A stretch of 64,000 nt of DNA from Fusobacterium varium (GCA_900637705.1 LR134390.1:1178001-1242000), one strand, 5' to 3'. Shown: positions 28,503 to 38,172, counted from the stretch's first letter. The notes: generated from the letters alone by a model not told the origin. Made by a program: numbers and translations.

Positions 28503-29878
28503 ATGGGGACAAGTGAGAGTTCAGAATTAAAAAGAGAAATAGGAGTATTTGGTGGTATCAGTATTATTGGTGGAATAATGATAGGAGCAGGAATTTTTTA
28601 TATAGGTTCTTATGTTTTGATGAGAGTAGGAATGAATATTGGATTAGCACTAATCTGCTGGCTGATAGGAGGGCTTATAAGTCTGATGGGAGGTTTGTGT
28701 TTTGCTGAATTGGGAAGTATGATGCCCAAGGCAGGAGGTACTACAGTATACTTAAATGAAGCTTATCACCCAATAGTTGGATTTATGTCTGGAATGTCAT
28801 CGTGTTTGCTTGCAGGACCTGGATCGATAGCAGGGCTTTCAATAGCTTTGATTGTATCTTTCAGAACTTTTTTACTATAAGTGATGTAGGAGTAAAGGTT
28901 TTGGCAGTAATACTGATAATTTTTCTTACTATATGCAATTGTTATGGAGTAAAAAAAGCTTCACTATTGCAAAATGTGTCGATGGTAGCAAAATTGATAC
29001 CGATTCTTTTAATTATGATATCAGCTTTGTTTATGGGAAATATTTTTCCAGATGTTTCATTGTCTACAGTAAATGAAGCAGCTCAAAGTACAGGAAGAAG
29101 TGTTATAGGTATGATAGCTTTTGCTGTAGTTGCAACTTTGTGGGCATATGATGGATGGCAGAATTTAAATTCTCTGGCAGAAGAAATAAAAGAGCCTCAA
29201 AGAAATCTACCTTTGTCATTGGCAATTGGAATTGGTGGAGTAATAATACTGTATATGTTATTTAATTTTTCTATATTCCGTGTTCTTCCAATGGAGGATA
29301 TTAAAAATATGATTGCTAAAGGTGATTATTATTTAGGTACAGAAGTAGCTAGGAGAATATTTGGAAATACAGGAGCAATAATAGTTGTTGTAGGAATGAT
29401 ATTGGCTATTTTCGGTTCATTAAATGGATTGATATTATCAGGACCACGTATTTATTATGCTTTGGCAAGAGAAGGGCATTTCTTCAAGATGTTTTTAAAT
29501 GTACATCCAGTATATAAAGTTCCAACAAATGCAATAATAGCTCAAGCAATAGTTTCAATAACTCTTGTATTGTCACGTAATTTGGAACAACTGGCTACTC
29601 TAGTTGTATTTACTGGAATGATTTTTAAGCTTTTGACAATATTATCAGTTGTAGTATTTCGTAAAAAATATCCAAATATGGAACGTCCATATAAGGTAAT
29701 AGCTTACCCTGTAACAGTTATCATAACATCTTTGGTATTTTTAGGATTGATATTGAATAATCTTGTAAAAGATCCAGTAAACTCTATCTTGAGTTGTGTA
29801 GTTCAAATATTTGCAGTAGCTTTATATATGTATTTTGATAGAAAAATTAAAAAAGAAAAAATAGATCTAGAAGCATAG
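28503..29878 (+). pseudogene. APC-family amino-acid permease, frameshifted
   Basis: The start at 28503 has an AGGAGG site and reads GTSESSELKREIGVFGGISIIGGIMIGAGIFYIG, the TM1 glycine motif of APC transporters. It stops at 28880. Adding one base to the T6 run at 28868-28873 restores SFRTFFTISDVGVKVLAVIL and joins the frame ending at 29878 (~459 residues, ~12 membrane spans). TM6 AVVATLWAYDGWQNLNSLAEEIKEPQRNLP is conserved as in LAT/SteT-type exchangers. It is 32 bp upstream of a YtcJ-like amidohydrolase, presumably one operon that imports an amidated substrate. The break is a likely homopolymer miscall. Confidence 0.83.
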
Positions 29879-29909
29879 CATATATATTTTATAATACAAG
29901 GAGGCAGAA

Positions 29910-31538
29910 ATGGAAACATTATTTTATAATGCAAAAGTGTATTTAGAGAGAGAAAAATTTGCTGAGGCAGTTTTAGTAAAAGAAGGGTTGATATCAAAAG
30001 TAGGAACAAGTGAAGAACTTTTAAAAATAGCACAGAAAGACTGTAAAAAAATAGATTGTCATGGAAAAACAATAATCCCCGGATTAAATGATTCTCATAT
30101 GCATTTGTTAGTATTGGGAGAATCACTTCAGACAGTAAAACTTACGAACAGTAAATCTGTAGATGAAATAATAGAAAGATGTAGGAAGTTTATAAAAGAA
30201 AATCCTGAATTATCAAAGAATGGAGTCTTTGCAATTGGTTGGAATCAAGATTTATTTGAAGGAGATAAGAGAATACCTAACAGACATGATGCTGATAAAA
30301 TATCTACAGAAATTCCAATTATTTTAAGAAGAGTATGTGGACATTTGATGGTTTCAAATACTAAAGCTATAGAAATGCTTGGAATAGATGGGAATTCTGA
30401 ACAGTTTGAAGGAGGTACATTTGAAATAGGTGAAGATGGATATCCAAATGGAATATTTACTGAAAATGCTTGCCGTCAACTGAGAAAAGTTATTCCGGAA
30501 TTTTCTTTGGAAGATAGGGAAAGAATGGCAGTAGAAGCCATGAAACATGCTGTTTCTTTTGGGGTAACAAGTGTACAGAGCAATGATTTGGGAGCAGTTG
30601 TTTTAGGAGAAAAGGATAAATATTTTAAAATGTTCCGTAAAATCTATGAAGAAGGTAAAGGACTTCTTCGTTACCATCATCAAATAACTTTTCAATCACC
30701 AGAAGAGTTAAAAAATTATGCAGAGAATGGAGAACTTGCAAAAGGAAACTATCCAGAAGATTCATGGGTAACATTAGGGCCACTAAAATTATTCAAAGAT
30801 GGAAGTCTGGGTGCCAGAACAGCAATGCTGGAAAATGATTATGCTGATGATCCAGGAAATCGTGGAGAAGAAAGATTTGATGAAAAATATATTGAAGAAC
30901 TTTGCAAAGCTGCTGATGAGCATGGAATACAGGTAGTTACACATGTAATAGGCGATGCTGCAGTAAATAGTGTTATGAAAACATATGAGAAACTTATAAA
31001 AAATGGAAAAAATCCTTTACGCCATGCTTTAATTCATTGTCAAATAACTAATAAAGCAATGTTGGAAAATATAGCTAAAAATAATGTTCTAGTAATGTAT
31101 CAGCCAATATTTTTAGATTATGATATGCATATTGTAGAATCGAGATGTGGAAAAGAACTTGCTTCTACATCATATGCTTTTAATACTTTAGATAAATTAG
31201 GAGGTAAAATTTCCTATGGAACAGATTGCCCAGTAGAAGGCTGCAATCCTTTTCCAAATATATATTGTGCAGTAACTCGTAAAGATTTAAAAGGGAATCC
31301 AGAAGGTGGATTCTATCCAGAAGAATGTGTAGATATATATACAGCAGTTGATGCTTATACAGAAGGAAGTGCCTACGCAGAATTTATGGAAAATAAAAAA
31401 GGAAGAATCAAAGAAGGATTTTATGCAGATATGGTTATATTAGATAAGGATATATTTACAGTAGATTCTTCTGAAATAAAGGATATCCAACCTATATTAA
31501 CTATGGTTGGTGGAAAAGTAGTATATGAAAAAAAATAA
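29910..31538 (+). CDS. YtcJ-like amidohydrolase
   Basis: A 542-residue metal-dependent hydrolase of the COG1574/YtcJ group (amidohydrolase_3). Motifs: IDCHGKTIIPGLNDSHMHL (metal HxH, ~50-68), LGPLKLFKDGSLGARTAML with the carboxylated Lys (~295), VVTHVIGDAAVN, LIHCQI, SYGTDCPVEGCNPF (metal Asp, ~430) and a closing ADMVILDKDIFTVDSSEI. Family members hydrolyse amides or formamides. Substrate unknown. The start follows AAGGAGG. It is paired with the APC permease. Confidence 0.9.
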   Translation: METLFYNAKVYLEREKFAEAVLVKEGLISKVGTSEELLKIAQKDCKKIDCHGKTIIPGLNDSHMHLLVLGESLQTVKLTNSKSVDEIIERCRKFIKENPELSKNGVFAIGWNQDLFEGDKRIPNRHDADKISTEIPIILRRVCGHLMVSNTKAIEMLGIDGNSEQFEGGTFEIGEDGYPNGIFTENACRQLRKVIPEFSLEDRERMAVEAMKHAVSFGVTSVQSNDLGAVVLGEKDKYFKMFRKIYEEGKGLLRYHHQITFQSPEELKNYAENGELAKGNYPEDSWVTLGPLKLFKDGSLGARTAMLENDYADDPGNRGEERFDEKYIEELCKAADEHGIQVVTHVIGDAAVNSVMKTYEKLIKNGKNPLRHALIHCQITNKAMLENIAKNNVLVMYQPIFLDYDMHIVESRCGKELASTSYAFNTLDKLGGKISYGTDCPVEGCNPFPNIYCAVTRKDLKGNPEGGFYPEECVDIYTAVDAYTEGSAYAEFMENKKGRIKEGFYADMVILDKDIFTVDSSEIKDIQPILTMVGGKVVYEKK

Positions 31539-31591
31539 TATGAAGATAGTGAAATTTGAATAAAGAAAATTATAAAAAATTTCCTAAATGA

Positions 31592-31745
31592 TCAATATCC
31601 TGTTAAGGGGACAATAAAATAAAAGAGTGGGTAAATGGTTTGAGTTCGGTATTCTACTGGATTCAAACCATTTTGTTTTTTGGGTTTCTTCATTGTTGTA
31701 AAAGTCTATATAATTTTTTATTATTTCAATTGTTGTTTCAATGTT
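31592..31745 (-). mobile_element. IS3-family transposase (orfB) C-terminal remnant
   Basis: On the minus strand a decayed frame reads ETTIEIIKNYIDFYNNE and, after a one-base shift, NGLNPVEYRTQTI, the characteristic end of IS3-family OrfB (Y-I-x-F/Y-Y-N-N-E then L-x-P-V-x-Y-R). Just outside lies GTTAAGGGGACAATAAAATA (31602-31620 region), an IS3-like terminal repeat. The NGLNPVEYRTQT codons form a hairpin followed by T-rich sequence, so on the plus strand they could double as a terminator for the amidohydrolase gene. Confidence 0.6.
31633..31682 (+). terminator. Hairpin with T-run after the amidohydrolase
   Basis: AAATGGTTTGA (31633-31643) pairs with TTCAAACCATTT (31661-31672), followed by TGTTTTTT. 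It overlaps the IS3 remnant, which may have supplied the terminator. Confidence 0.6.
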
Positions 31746-31992
31746 TTAAAAATATTTTGAACTACTCTAGCTGTGGAAGTAATAAGAACTACTAAATAGT
31801 TTACCAATATAAAATATTATTTATAAATATTTTCTATTTAAATAGTCCTTAAAAAAGGCTATTCAATTAGTAAATGAAAAACTTATTTTAGTTTTTTTTC
31901 TGAAATTTAAAAATAAATATTTTATAATTTGAAAAAAACTGATATATTAGAATTGAAATAAACTTATTTTGATTTAAAAAGTGGGAGGGATT

Positions 31993-33303
31993 ATGAAAAA
32001 ATTATTGATTTTATTTTTTGTTGTACTGAACCTATCAATACTAGGAAGAGAAGTAGATATGGAACAACTGAAAGCTCAAAATGACATTATGTATATAAAT
32101 GGAGAAAAGGAAGCTTTTACAGGAATAGCAAGAACATACTTTGATAATGGAAATATAAAAGAAGAAATAGAATTCAAAAATGGAATGAAAGATGGAACTT
32201 CAAAAGAGTATGCTAGAAATGGAAGTCTTAGAGAAGAAGCAGAATTTAAAAATGGAGAGGTCAATGGAATTCGTAAAATGTATTATGATAGTGGAAAATT
32301 ATTGCTTTCTCAAGAATGGAAAGATAATGAGATAAATGGTATATCAAAAGACTATTATGAAAATGGAAATTTAAGTTATGAAAGTATAGATATCAATGGT
32401 AAGAAAGATGGATTTATTAAATTTTATTATGAAGATGGGACTCTTGAAAGAGAAACAAGTTTTAAAATGGGAATACAAGATGGTCCAACTAGAACATATT
32501 TTGAAAATGGACAGCTTTCTTCAGAAGGGAATTATAAAAATAATATACAGGAAGGTAAATATAAAGAATACTATGAAAATGGAAATATAAGACTTACAGG
32601 TCAATACAAAAATGGGGAAAGAGTTGGAAAGTGGATAGAATATCATCAGAATGGAAAAGTAAGCAGGGAAAAAATATATGATGAAAATACAGATGAAGAG
32701 AAAAAAACAGAAGGAAAAAAGCAGATTCCTCCAACTGTGGAACTAGAGTATAATGAAAAAAAATCAAAATATTGTTTGAAAGGTAAAAACACTCCATATA
32801 CTGGAGAGGTAAAAACATTTTATGACAATGGAAACACAAAGAGTCTAAATATATATAAAGATGGAATTGAAGTACATTCATGGTTATATAGTTATTTTCA
32901 AAATGAAAAAATAGAAGTGGAAGATACTAAAAATGGGGATATATCAGAAAGAAAATTATATAATCATAAAGGAGGAGTAAGTTATCATTCCATACAAAAC
33001 ACCAAAGAAGATAGAGGAGAAGATAGAATGTACTATGAAAATGGACAACTGAAAAATATAGCAAGATATGTAGGATTGACTTTTCAATTTAGAAAAAAAG
33101 AGGGGCTTCAAGAAGAATATTATGAGAATGGAAAACTAGAACTAAAGGCTGAATTTAAAAATGGAACTCATAATGGAAAATATGAGGAATACTATAAAAA
33201 TGGAAATTTATATAAAAAGGGACAATGTAAAGATGGAGAAAAAATTGGATATTGGGAATTTTATTCAGAAGATGGTAAACTGAAAGATAAAAGAAATTAT
33301 TAA
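31993..33303 (+). CDS. Secreted YwqK/MORN_2-repeat protein
   Basis: A ~436-residue exported protein. The frame opens at a GTG at 31981, but GGGAGGG is positioned for the ATG at 31993, which starts a signal peptide (MKKLLILFFVVLNLSILG). The rest is a run of ~12 repeats of about 22 residues with the pattern YYENGNLxxEGxYKNGxxxGxxxxY, i.e. the MORN_2/YwqK antitoxin-like repeat, interrupted near residues 230-250 by a charged linker (EEKKTEGKKQIPP). Such proteins are abundant in fusobacteria and of unknown role, probably envelope or inter-bacterial. Followed by a membrane-anchored protein with similar repeats. Confidence 0.8.
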   Translation: MKKLLILFFVVLNLSILGREVDMEQLKAQNDIMYINGEKEAFTGIARTYFDNGNIKEEIEFKNGMKDGTSKEYARNGSLREEAEFKNGEVNGIRKMYYDSGKLLLSQEWKDNEINGISKDYYENGNLSYESIDINGKKDGFIKFYYEDGTLERETSFKMGIQDGPTRTYFENGQLSSEGNYKNNIQEGKYKEYYENGNIRLTGQYKNGERVGKWIEYHQNGKVSREKIYDENTDEEKKTEGKKQIPPTVELEYNEKKSKYCLKGKNTPYTGEVKTFYDNGNTKSLNIYKDGIEVHSWLYSYFQNEKIEVEDTKNGDISERKLYNHKGGVSYHSIQNTKEDRGEDRMYYENGQLKNIARYVGLTFQFRKKEGLQEEYYENGKLELKAEFKNGTHNGKYEEYYKNGNLYKKGQCKDGEKIGYWEFYSEDGKLKDKRNY

Positions 33304-33332
33304 ATATTTTTTAAAATAGAAAGGTTGAAATT

Positions 33333-34160
33333 ATGATAGATTTGAAAATATTTCTAATATTGTTTTTGATTCTTCTCATTCTTGTAATACTACTGATAAT
33401 TAAAGCAAAAAGAGAAAGAAAAGAGGAAGAATATAAGAAATTTGATTATGATGAAGAGGAAGAAAAAAATAAAAAGATATTGAAGAGAATACTTTTTTTA
33501 ATAATTGTAGGAGGAAGTGGTATATTTTTTTATTCCAATAGATTTTTAATACAAAATAGAACTTTAATTTTTTTCAAAGAGGTAAAAAGTGACAGGCAAC
33601 AAAAAATAAATTTAAAAAAAGAGTTAGAAAGAGAGTTAGAAAAAGAAGAAATTTCTGAGGAGCTTGTTTTTTCTATAGATGATATTAAATACACTGAAAT
33701 AGGAAAAGATATTGATATGTTAGATATTCTTCAACAGCCTTATATAAATCAAGGAATTTTTTATGAAGATACAGACAAAATTTTAGAAAAAAGAAAAACT
33801 GAAGATAGAGAATATTTATATAATATAAAAGGAAAAGGAAGACAGTATACTGGGGAACTAACAGAAAAGATAAAGAATAATAAAATTAAAATTTCTAAGT
33901 ATATAAATGGTTTTTTGATGGAATACAGAATTTATGATAACGAGATTAAAGATAAAAATCTGGTACAAATAAAAAGATACTATAAAAGTGGAAATGAAAG
34001 ATTAGAAGTACTATATGAAAATGGTCAGATAGTACAGGTAAAAGAAAGTTATGATAAACAGGGATCGGAAAATTACAAGAGAATAACCTCATATAAAAAT
34101 GGAAAGAAAGATGGAAAGGAATCATTCTGGGATAATGATGGAAGAAAAATAAAAAATTAA
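33333..34160 (+). CDS. Membrane-anchored protein with YwqK-like C-terminus
   Basis: A 275-residue protein with an N-terminal membrane helix (LKIFLILFLILLILVILLII), a charged Lys/Glu linker, a second helix (ILFLIIVGGSGIFFYS) and a long extracytoplasmic part. The last ~90 residues contain two or three degenerate YwqK repeats (MEYRIYDNEIKDKN, YYKSGNERLEVLYENGQIVQ, SYKNGKKDGKESFW). It follows the secreted repeat protein by 30 bp, probably one operon, and may be its membrane partner (inference). A terminator ends the unit. Confidence 0.72.
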   Translation: MIDLKIFLILFLILLILVILLIIKAKRERKEEEYKKFDYDEEEEKNKKILKRILFLIIVGGSGIFFYSNRFLIQNRTLIFFKEVKSDRQQKINLKKELERELEKEEISEELVFSIDDIKYTEIGKDIDMLDILQQPYINQGIFYEDTDKILEKRKTEDREYLYNIKGKGRQYTGELTEKIKNNKIKISKYINGFLMEYRIYDNEIKDKNLVQIKRYYKSGNERLEVLYENGQIVQVKESYDKQGSENYKRITSYKNGKKDGKESFWDNDGRKIKN

Positions 34161-34192
34161 AGAATAATTATAGTATAGTTTAAAAACATACG

Positions 34193-34235
34193 AATAGGTT
34201 AAATGGTGTGTACATTTTAACCTATTTATTTTTTG
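34193..34235 (+). terminator. Terminator after the YwqK-repeat operon
   Basis: AATAGGTTAAA (34193-34203) pairs with TTTAACCTATT (34216-34226), followed by TATTTTTT. Confidence 0.82.
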
Positions 34236-34304
34236 GAGTGTATAAATTTTAGAGGAAACCAACAATTTTAGAAAAATATAAGATAAAATATTGATAATAT
34301 ACTA

Positions 34305-34320
34305 TGGCATAAAAATTGCT
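34305..34320 (+). promoter_or_regulatory. Sigma-54 promoter upstream of the PatB/MalY gene
   Basis: TGGCATAAAAATTGCT matches the sigma-54 consensus TGGCAYRNNNNTTGCW at every fixed position. It lies 44 bp before the start codon. An identical 16-mer is at 38116-38131, and a sigma-54 activator gene lies between them. Confidence 0.88.
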
Positions 34321-34364
34321 TTATTATTAAAATATAAAAATTTTATTATATTAAAGGAGAGAGT

Positions 34365-35549
34365 ATGAAATATTGTTTTGATGAAAAAATTGATAGAAGT
34401 AAAAATCACTCAGCTAAATGGGCAGAGTTAGGAAAAAAATTTGGAACAGATGATTTATTCCCAATGTGGATTGCAGATATGGATATAAAAACAGCTCCTG
34501 AAATAGTTCAAGCAATGAAGGAAAAAGTAGAACAGGAAATTTTTGGATATGTCTATAGACCAGACTCATATTATAAAAGTGCAGCAGAATGGTTGGAGAG
34601 AAGATTTGGATATAAAATATCAGAAAAAACTCTTATTCATAGCCCAGGAGTAGTTCCAAGTCTTTCTATTCTTGTAAAACTTATGACTAATGAAGATGAA
34701 AAAATATTGATACAAACACCAGTATATTATCCATTTGCTGAAACTATAAAAGATAATAACAGAACTCTGGTAACAAATGAACTGGTAAGAGATGAAAATG
34801 GATACTATACAATGAATTTTGATGATTTAGAAGAAAAACTTTCTGATGAAAAAGTAACTTTATTTATCTTATGCAGTCCTCATAATCCAGTAGGAAGAGT
34901 ATGGAAAAAAGAAGAATTAGCAAAAGTAGGGGAATTATGTCTGAAATATAATGTAAGAATAATAGCAGATGAAATTTGGAGAGATATTATCATGCCTGGA
35001 GTAGTTCACACACCTATGGCTTCTATAAGCAAAGAAATAGAAGATATTACTGTAACTTGTTTTTCTCCGACTAAAACTTTTAACATAGCAGGATTGCAAG
35101 CTTCATTTGCAACATTCCCTAGAAAAGAGGAATTGGAAAGATTTGATCGTGAACTGGGAATACTTGATATAAAAAGAAATAATCCATTTAGTTTAGTAGC
35201 TTTTGAAACTGCTTACACTAAATGTGATGAATGGGTAAATCAATTAAATGAATTTTTAAGTAGCAATATGGATTATGCAATAGATTTTATAAAGAATAGA
35301 ATTCCAGAAGTAAAAATCTGCAAAGCAGAAGGGACATATCTATTATGGCTTGATTTTTCATCTTTAGGCTTTACAAAAGAGGAATTATCAGAATTTATGA
35401 AAAGAGAAGCTAAAGTAGCAATGGACGATGGATATTGGTTTGGAGATAATGGGATAGGATATGAAAGAATGAATATTGCATGTCCTAGGTATATGCTGGA
35501 AGAAGGATTGACAAGAATAGAGAAAGCAGTAAAATCTTTGAGAAAATAA
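34365..35549 (+). CDS. PatB/MalY-type cystathionine beta-lyase / aminotransferase
   Basis: A 394-residue fold-type-I PLP enzyme of the MalY/PatB group: KWAELGKKFGTDDLFPMWIADMD, LIHSPGVVPSLSILV, the substrate region LCSPHNPVGRVWKKEEL, RIIADEIWRDI and the PLP lysine in CFSPTKTFNIAGLQ. MalY/PatB members cleave C-S bonds of cystathionine or cysteine (giving pyruvate, ammonia and a thiol or H2S) and some transaminate. A perfect sigma-54 promoter 44 bp upstream and the downstream activator and D-cysteine desulfhydrase genes suggest a role in cysteine or sulfide metabolism. Confidence 0.9.
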   Translation: MKYCFDEKIDRSKNHSAKWAELGKKFGTDDLFPMWIADMDIKTAPEIVQAMKEKVEQEIFGYVYRPDSYYKSAAEWLERRFGYKISEKTLIHSPGVVPSLSILVKLMTNEDEKILIQTPVYYPFAETIKDNNRTLVTNELVRDENGYYTMNFDDLEEKLSDEKVTLFILCSPHNPVGRVWKKEELAKVGELCLKYNVRIIADEIWRDIIMPGVVHTPMASISKEIEDITVTCFSPTKTFNIAGLQASFATFPRKEELERFDRELGILDIKRNNPFSLVAFETAYTKCDEWVNQLNEFLSSNMDYAIDFIKNRIPEVKICKAEGTYLLWLDFSSLGFTKEELSEFMKREAKVAMDDGYWFGDNGIGYERMNIACPRYMLEEGLTRIEKAVKSLRK

Positions 35550-35933
35550 AAGGATAAAAAATTAATAAAATAGTAGAATAATACTGAGGGTAACTAGAAA
35601 ATAAATTTTAGAAGTTTAGAAATTAGAAAGATTTATACAATTAATGAAGTAAATAAAACGTGAAAAACAGTATGTTTGAGTAAAACGAGTTTCCAGCAAT
35701 TAAGCAGTTAGAATTTTAACTGCCATAATTATTGAGATGCAACAATGGAACCGTTATAATTCTTCATCTGTCTTCTATGTTTTAAGAACAAAATTAATAA
35801 TAAATTTTTCTACTGGAAAAGTTCTAAAATTATATTATATATGATAGTTACTCTCTTTTTTAATAAATTTTGAATCATTGAGATAAGAATGATACAATAG
35901 AAATATAATAATATAAAAAGTTGAGGGGTGGAA
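35550..35933. other. Intergenic 384 bp, no gene seen
   Basis: AT-rich spacer between the PatB/MalY gene and the sigma-54 activator. A small inverted repeat CAGTTA/TAACTG lies near 35706-35722 without a T-run. No -24/-12 element was seen before the activator, so it is probably transcribed from an ordinary promoter. The minus strand has short coding-like scraps I could not assign. Confidence 0.4.
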
Positions 35934-37994
35934 ATGAGAAAAAAAGTAGCAATAGTGACTAATGCAAAAGAAGTAATAAGTGCATATGCAACTCAGATAA
36001 AAACTCTTTTTGGAGATCTGGTAGAAACAGAGCTGTATAACTTTGAAGATGGAAGTGCAAAAAATATAAGTAAGACAGATCTTTATCTTATATCTACCAG
36101 TGCTTGTGAATTTTTTGATGATAAATTTTTGAAAAATAAAAATGTGGTAATATGCGATTTAACTATAACAAAAGATAAACTTGAATTTCTTAAAAAATTT
36201 CCTGAAGGAACAAGAGCAGTGCTATTCAATGTAACAGTAAAAATGACATATGAAACTATTTCCTGTCTGTATCATTTAGGGGTAAATAATATTGAACTGC
36301 TTCCTGGATATCCACAGATGGAAGAATTACCTGATACTTCAATAATAATAACACCAGCAGAAACAGCTTTGATACCTGAAAAATATTCAGATAGAGAAAT
36401 AATTGACATAGGACATAGAGTACTTGATGCTAATACTATAATAGAAATAGCTTTAAAACTAGAATATGAACATATACTTTATTATAAGGAAATAAAAGAA
36501 TACTTGAAAACAGTGGCTTCAAATGATTTCAGCCTCAATGAAATATTAGAGAAAGCTACAACGGCAGAAAGTCAGCTTCAGATATTATTAAAAACTATGG
36601 ACATAGGGATAGTAGCTGTAGATAAAGATAATTATGTATGTGCCTGTAATGAGGGAGCAGAAAAAATTTTAAACAGAAAAGCCAGTACACTTCTTGGAGA
36701 AAAAGCAGATATTCTATTTCCATCGATACCTTTTGCTGAAGTAAAGAAGAACAAAAAAGAGATAAAATCAAAGTTAATAAAAATAAATGAGCAGCCTATA
36801 AATTTAAACATAACTCCAATAGTAAGAACTGCTAACTATATGGGAGCTTTTGCTTTTATCCAAAAGTTCCAAGATGAAGAATTGAAGCAGCAGGAATTAA
36901 GAAGACAGTTGATGAATAAAGGTCATGTGGCTAAGTATAATTTTGATGATATAATTGGAGATTCTATTCAGATATTGAAAATAAAAGATATTGCCAAAAA
37001 AATGTCAAAAACTAATGCAGCAATATTAATAACTGGTGAAAGTGGTACTGGAAAAGAATTATTTGCACACTCTATACATAATTGTTCAGAGAGAAAAGAT
37101 GCACCATTTGTAGCTATAAATTGTGCAGCCATACCAGAAAATCTTTTGGAAAGTGAACTTTTCGGATATGAGGAAGGGGCTTTTACAGGAGCAAAAAAAG
37201 GTGGAAAGATAGGACTTTTTGAATTTGCTCATATGGGGACACTATTTCTTGACGAAATTGAGGGAATGAGTCCTCTGCTTCAAATAAAATTATTAAGAGT
37301 GATTCAAGAAAAGGAAATAATGAAGATAGGAGGAGATAAGGTAATAAAAATAGATGTCAGACTTATTGCAGCTACAAATGAAAATCTTAAATCTTTGATG
37401 AAAGAGGGAAAATTTAGAAAAGACTTATATTATAGAATAAATACTCTTCCTATAATGATACCTCCTCTTAGAGAAAGAAAAGAAGATATATCACTGCTTA
37501 TGAATAAATTTATAAAAGAAACTGGGGGAGAATTTAGATTTTCTAGAAAGGCAAAAGAGGCCTTTGATTTCTATAACTGGGAAGGAAATATAAGAGAAAT
37601 GAAAAATTATGCTGAGTTTTTCTCTTATCTGGATAAAGAAGTAATAGAATATGAAGATCTTCCAGCAGCTATAACCGATTACTTTGAAGAAGAATATCAA
37701 AAAGATGTTAATATAAAATCTGAAATTAGTGATGAGGAAAAATTAAGAAGAAAAGCTGGAAGAAGGTATGACAGTTATTTTTTTATTTTAGAAAAGATAA
37801 AAGAAAGCAACATGAAAGGAAAATCTTCTGGAAGAAAAGGACTGGCAGAAGAATGTCATAAAAATGATATTTCCCTATCTGAACAGGAAATAAGAAAAAT
37901 CTTAAAAGATTTAGAAGAACTTGGTTTTATAGAGATATATAAAGGAAGAAAAGGAAGCATTCTTTCAGATAAGGGAAGAAAATTTATAAAATAA
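35934..37994 (+). CDS. Sigma-54-dependent transcriptional activator (PrpR_N-like, PAS, AAA+, winged helix)
   Basis: About 686 residues. I start at the ATG at 35934 because the GAGGGG site fits it, although a GTG at 35928 is in frame. Domains: residues ~1-190 resemble the PrpR N-terminal sensor, ~205-310 is a PAS domain (LLKTMDIGIVAVDKDNYVCACNEGAEKIL), and ~335-580 is the AAA+ module with Walker A GESGTGKELFA (~368), the sigma-54 loop EGAFTGAKKGG (~415), Walker B LFLDEIEGM, and RKDLYYRINTLPIMIPPLRER. The C-terminus is unusual: in place of a Fis-type helix there is a winged-helix segment (SEQEIRKILKDLEELGFIEIYKGRKG). It lies between two identical sigma-54 promoters that it probably activates. 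Confidence 0.9.
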   Translation: MRKKVAIVTNAKEVISAYATQIKTLFGDLVETELYNFEDGSAKNISKTDLYLISTSACEFFDDKFLKNKNVVICDLTITKDKLEFLKKFPEGTRAVLFNVTVKMTYETISCLYHLGVNNIELLPGYPQMEELPDTSIIITPAETALIPEKYSDREIIDIGHRVLDANTIIEIALKLEYEHILYYKEIKEYLKTVASNDFSLNEILEKATTAESQLQILLKTMDIGIVAVDKDNYVCACNEGAEKILNRKASTLLGEKADILFPSIPFAEVKKNKKEIKSKLIKINEQPINLNITPIVRTANYMGAFAFIQKFQDEELKQQELRRQLMNKGHVAKYNFDDIIGDSIQILKIKDIAKKMSKTNAAILITGESGTGKELFAHSIHNCSERKDAPFVAINCAAIPENLLESELFGYEEGAFTGAKKGGKIGLFEFAHMGTLFLDEIEGMSPLLQIKLLRVIQEKEIMKIGGDKVIKIDVRLIAATNENLKSLMKEGKFRKDLYYRINTLPIMIPPLRERKEDISLLMNKFIKETGGEFRFSRKAKEAFDFYNWEGNIREMKNYAEFFSYLDKEVIEYEDLPAAITDYFEEEYQKDVNIKSEISDEEKLRRKAGRRYDSYFFILEKIKESNMKGKSSGRKGLAEECHKNDISLSEQEIRKILKDLEELGFIEIYKGRKGSILSDKGRKFIK

Positions 37995-38002
37995 ATAGGC
38001 AG

Positions 38003-38046
38003 AAAAAGGGTAAATGGGTTTTTCTATTCAACCTTTTTATTTTTTA
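38003..38046 (+). terminator. Probable terminator after the activator
   Basis: AAAAAGGGT near 38003-38011 can pair with ACCTTTTT (38031-38038), followed by ATTTTTT. The loop is large and T-rich, so the call is moderate. Confidence 0.5.
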
Positions 38047-38115
38047 AAAAAGAATAAAATTGAAAATATATGTTCTTATTTAGATTAAATAACTCTTTGA
38101 AATTTTTTATTTTTT

Positions 38116-38131
38116 TGGCATAAAAATTGCT
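38116..38131 (+). promoter_or_regulatory. Sigma-54 promoter of the glutaredoxin-like / D-cysteine desulfhydrase / symporter unit
   Basis: TGGCATAAAAATTGCT, a full match to the -24/-12 consensus and identical to the site at 34305-34320, lies 41 bp before the first gene. Confidence 0.88.
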
Positions 38132-38172
38132 ATTATAATTAGCAATAAAAAATAAAATTAGGAGGTTTAATT

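Noticed and set aside
35706-35722. CAGTTA/TAACTG inverted repeat after the PatB/MalY gene as a terminator
   Set aside because: Six base pairs only and no T-run on either strand.
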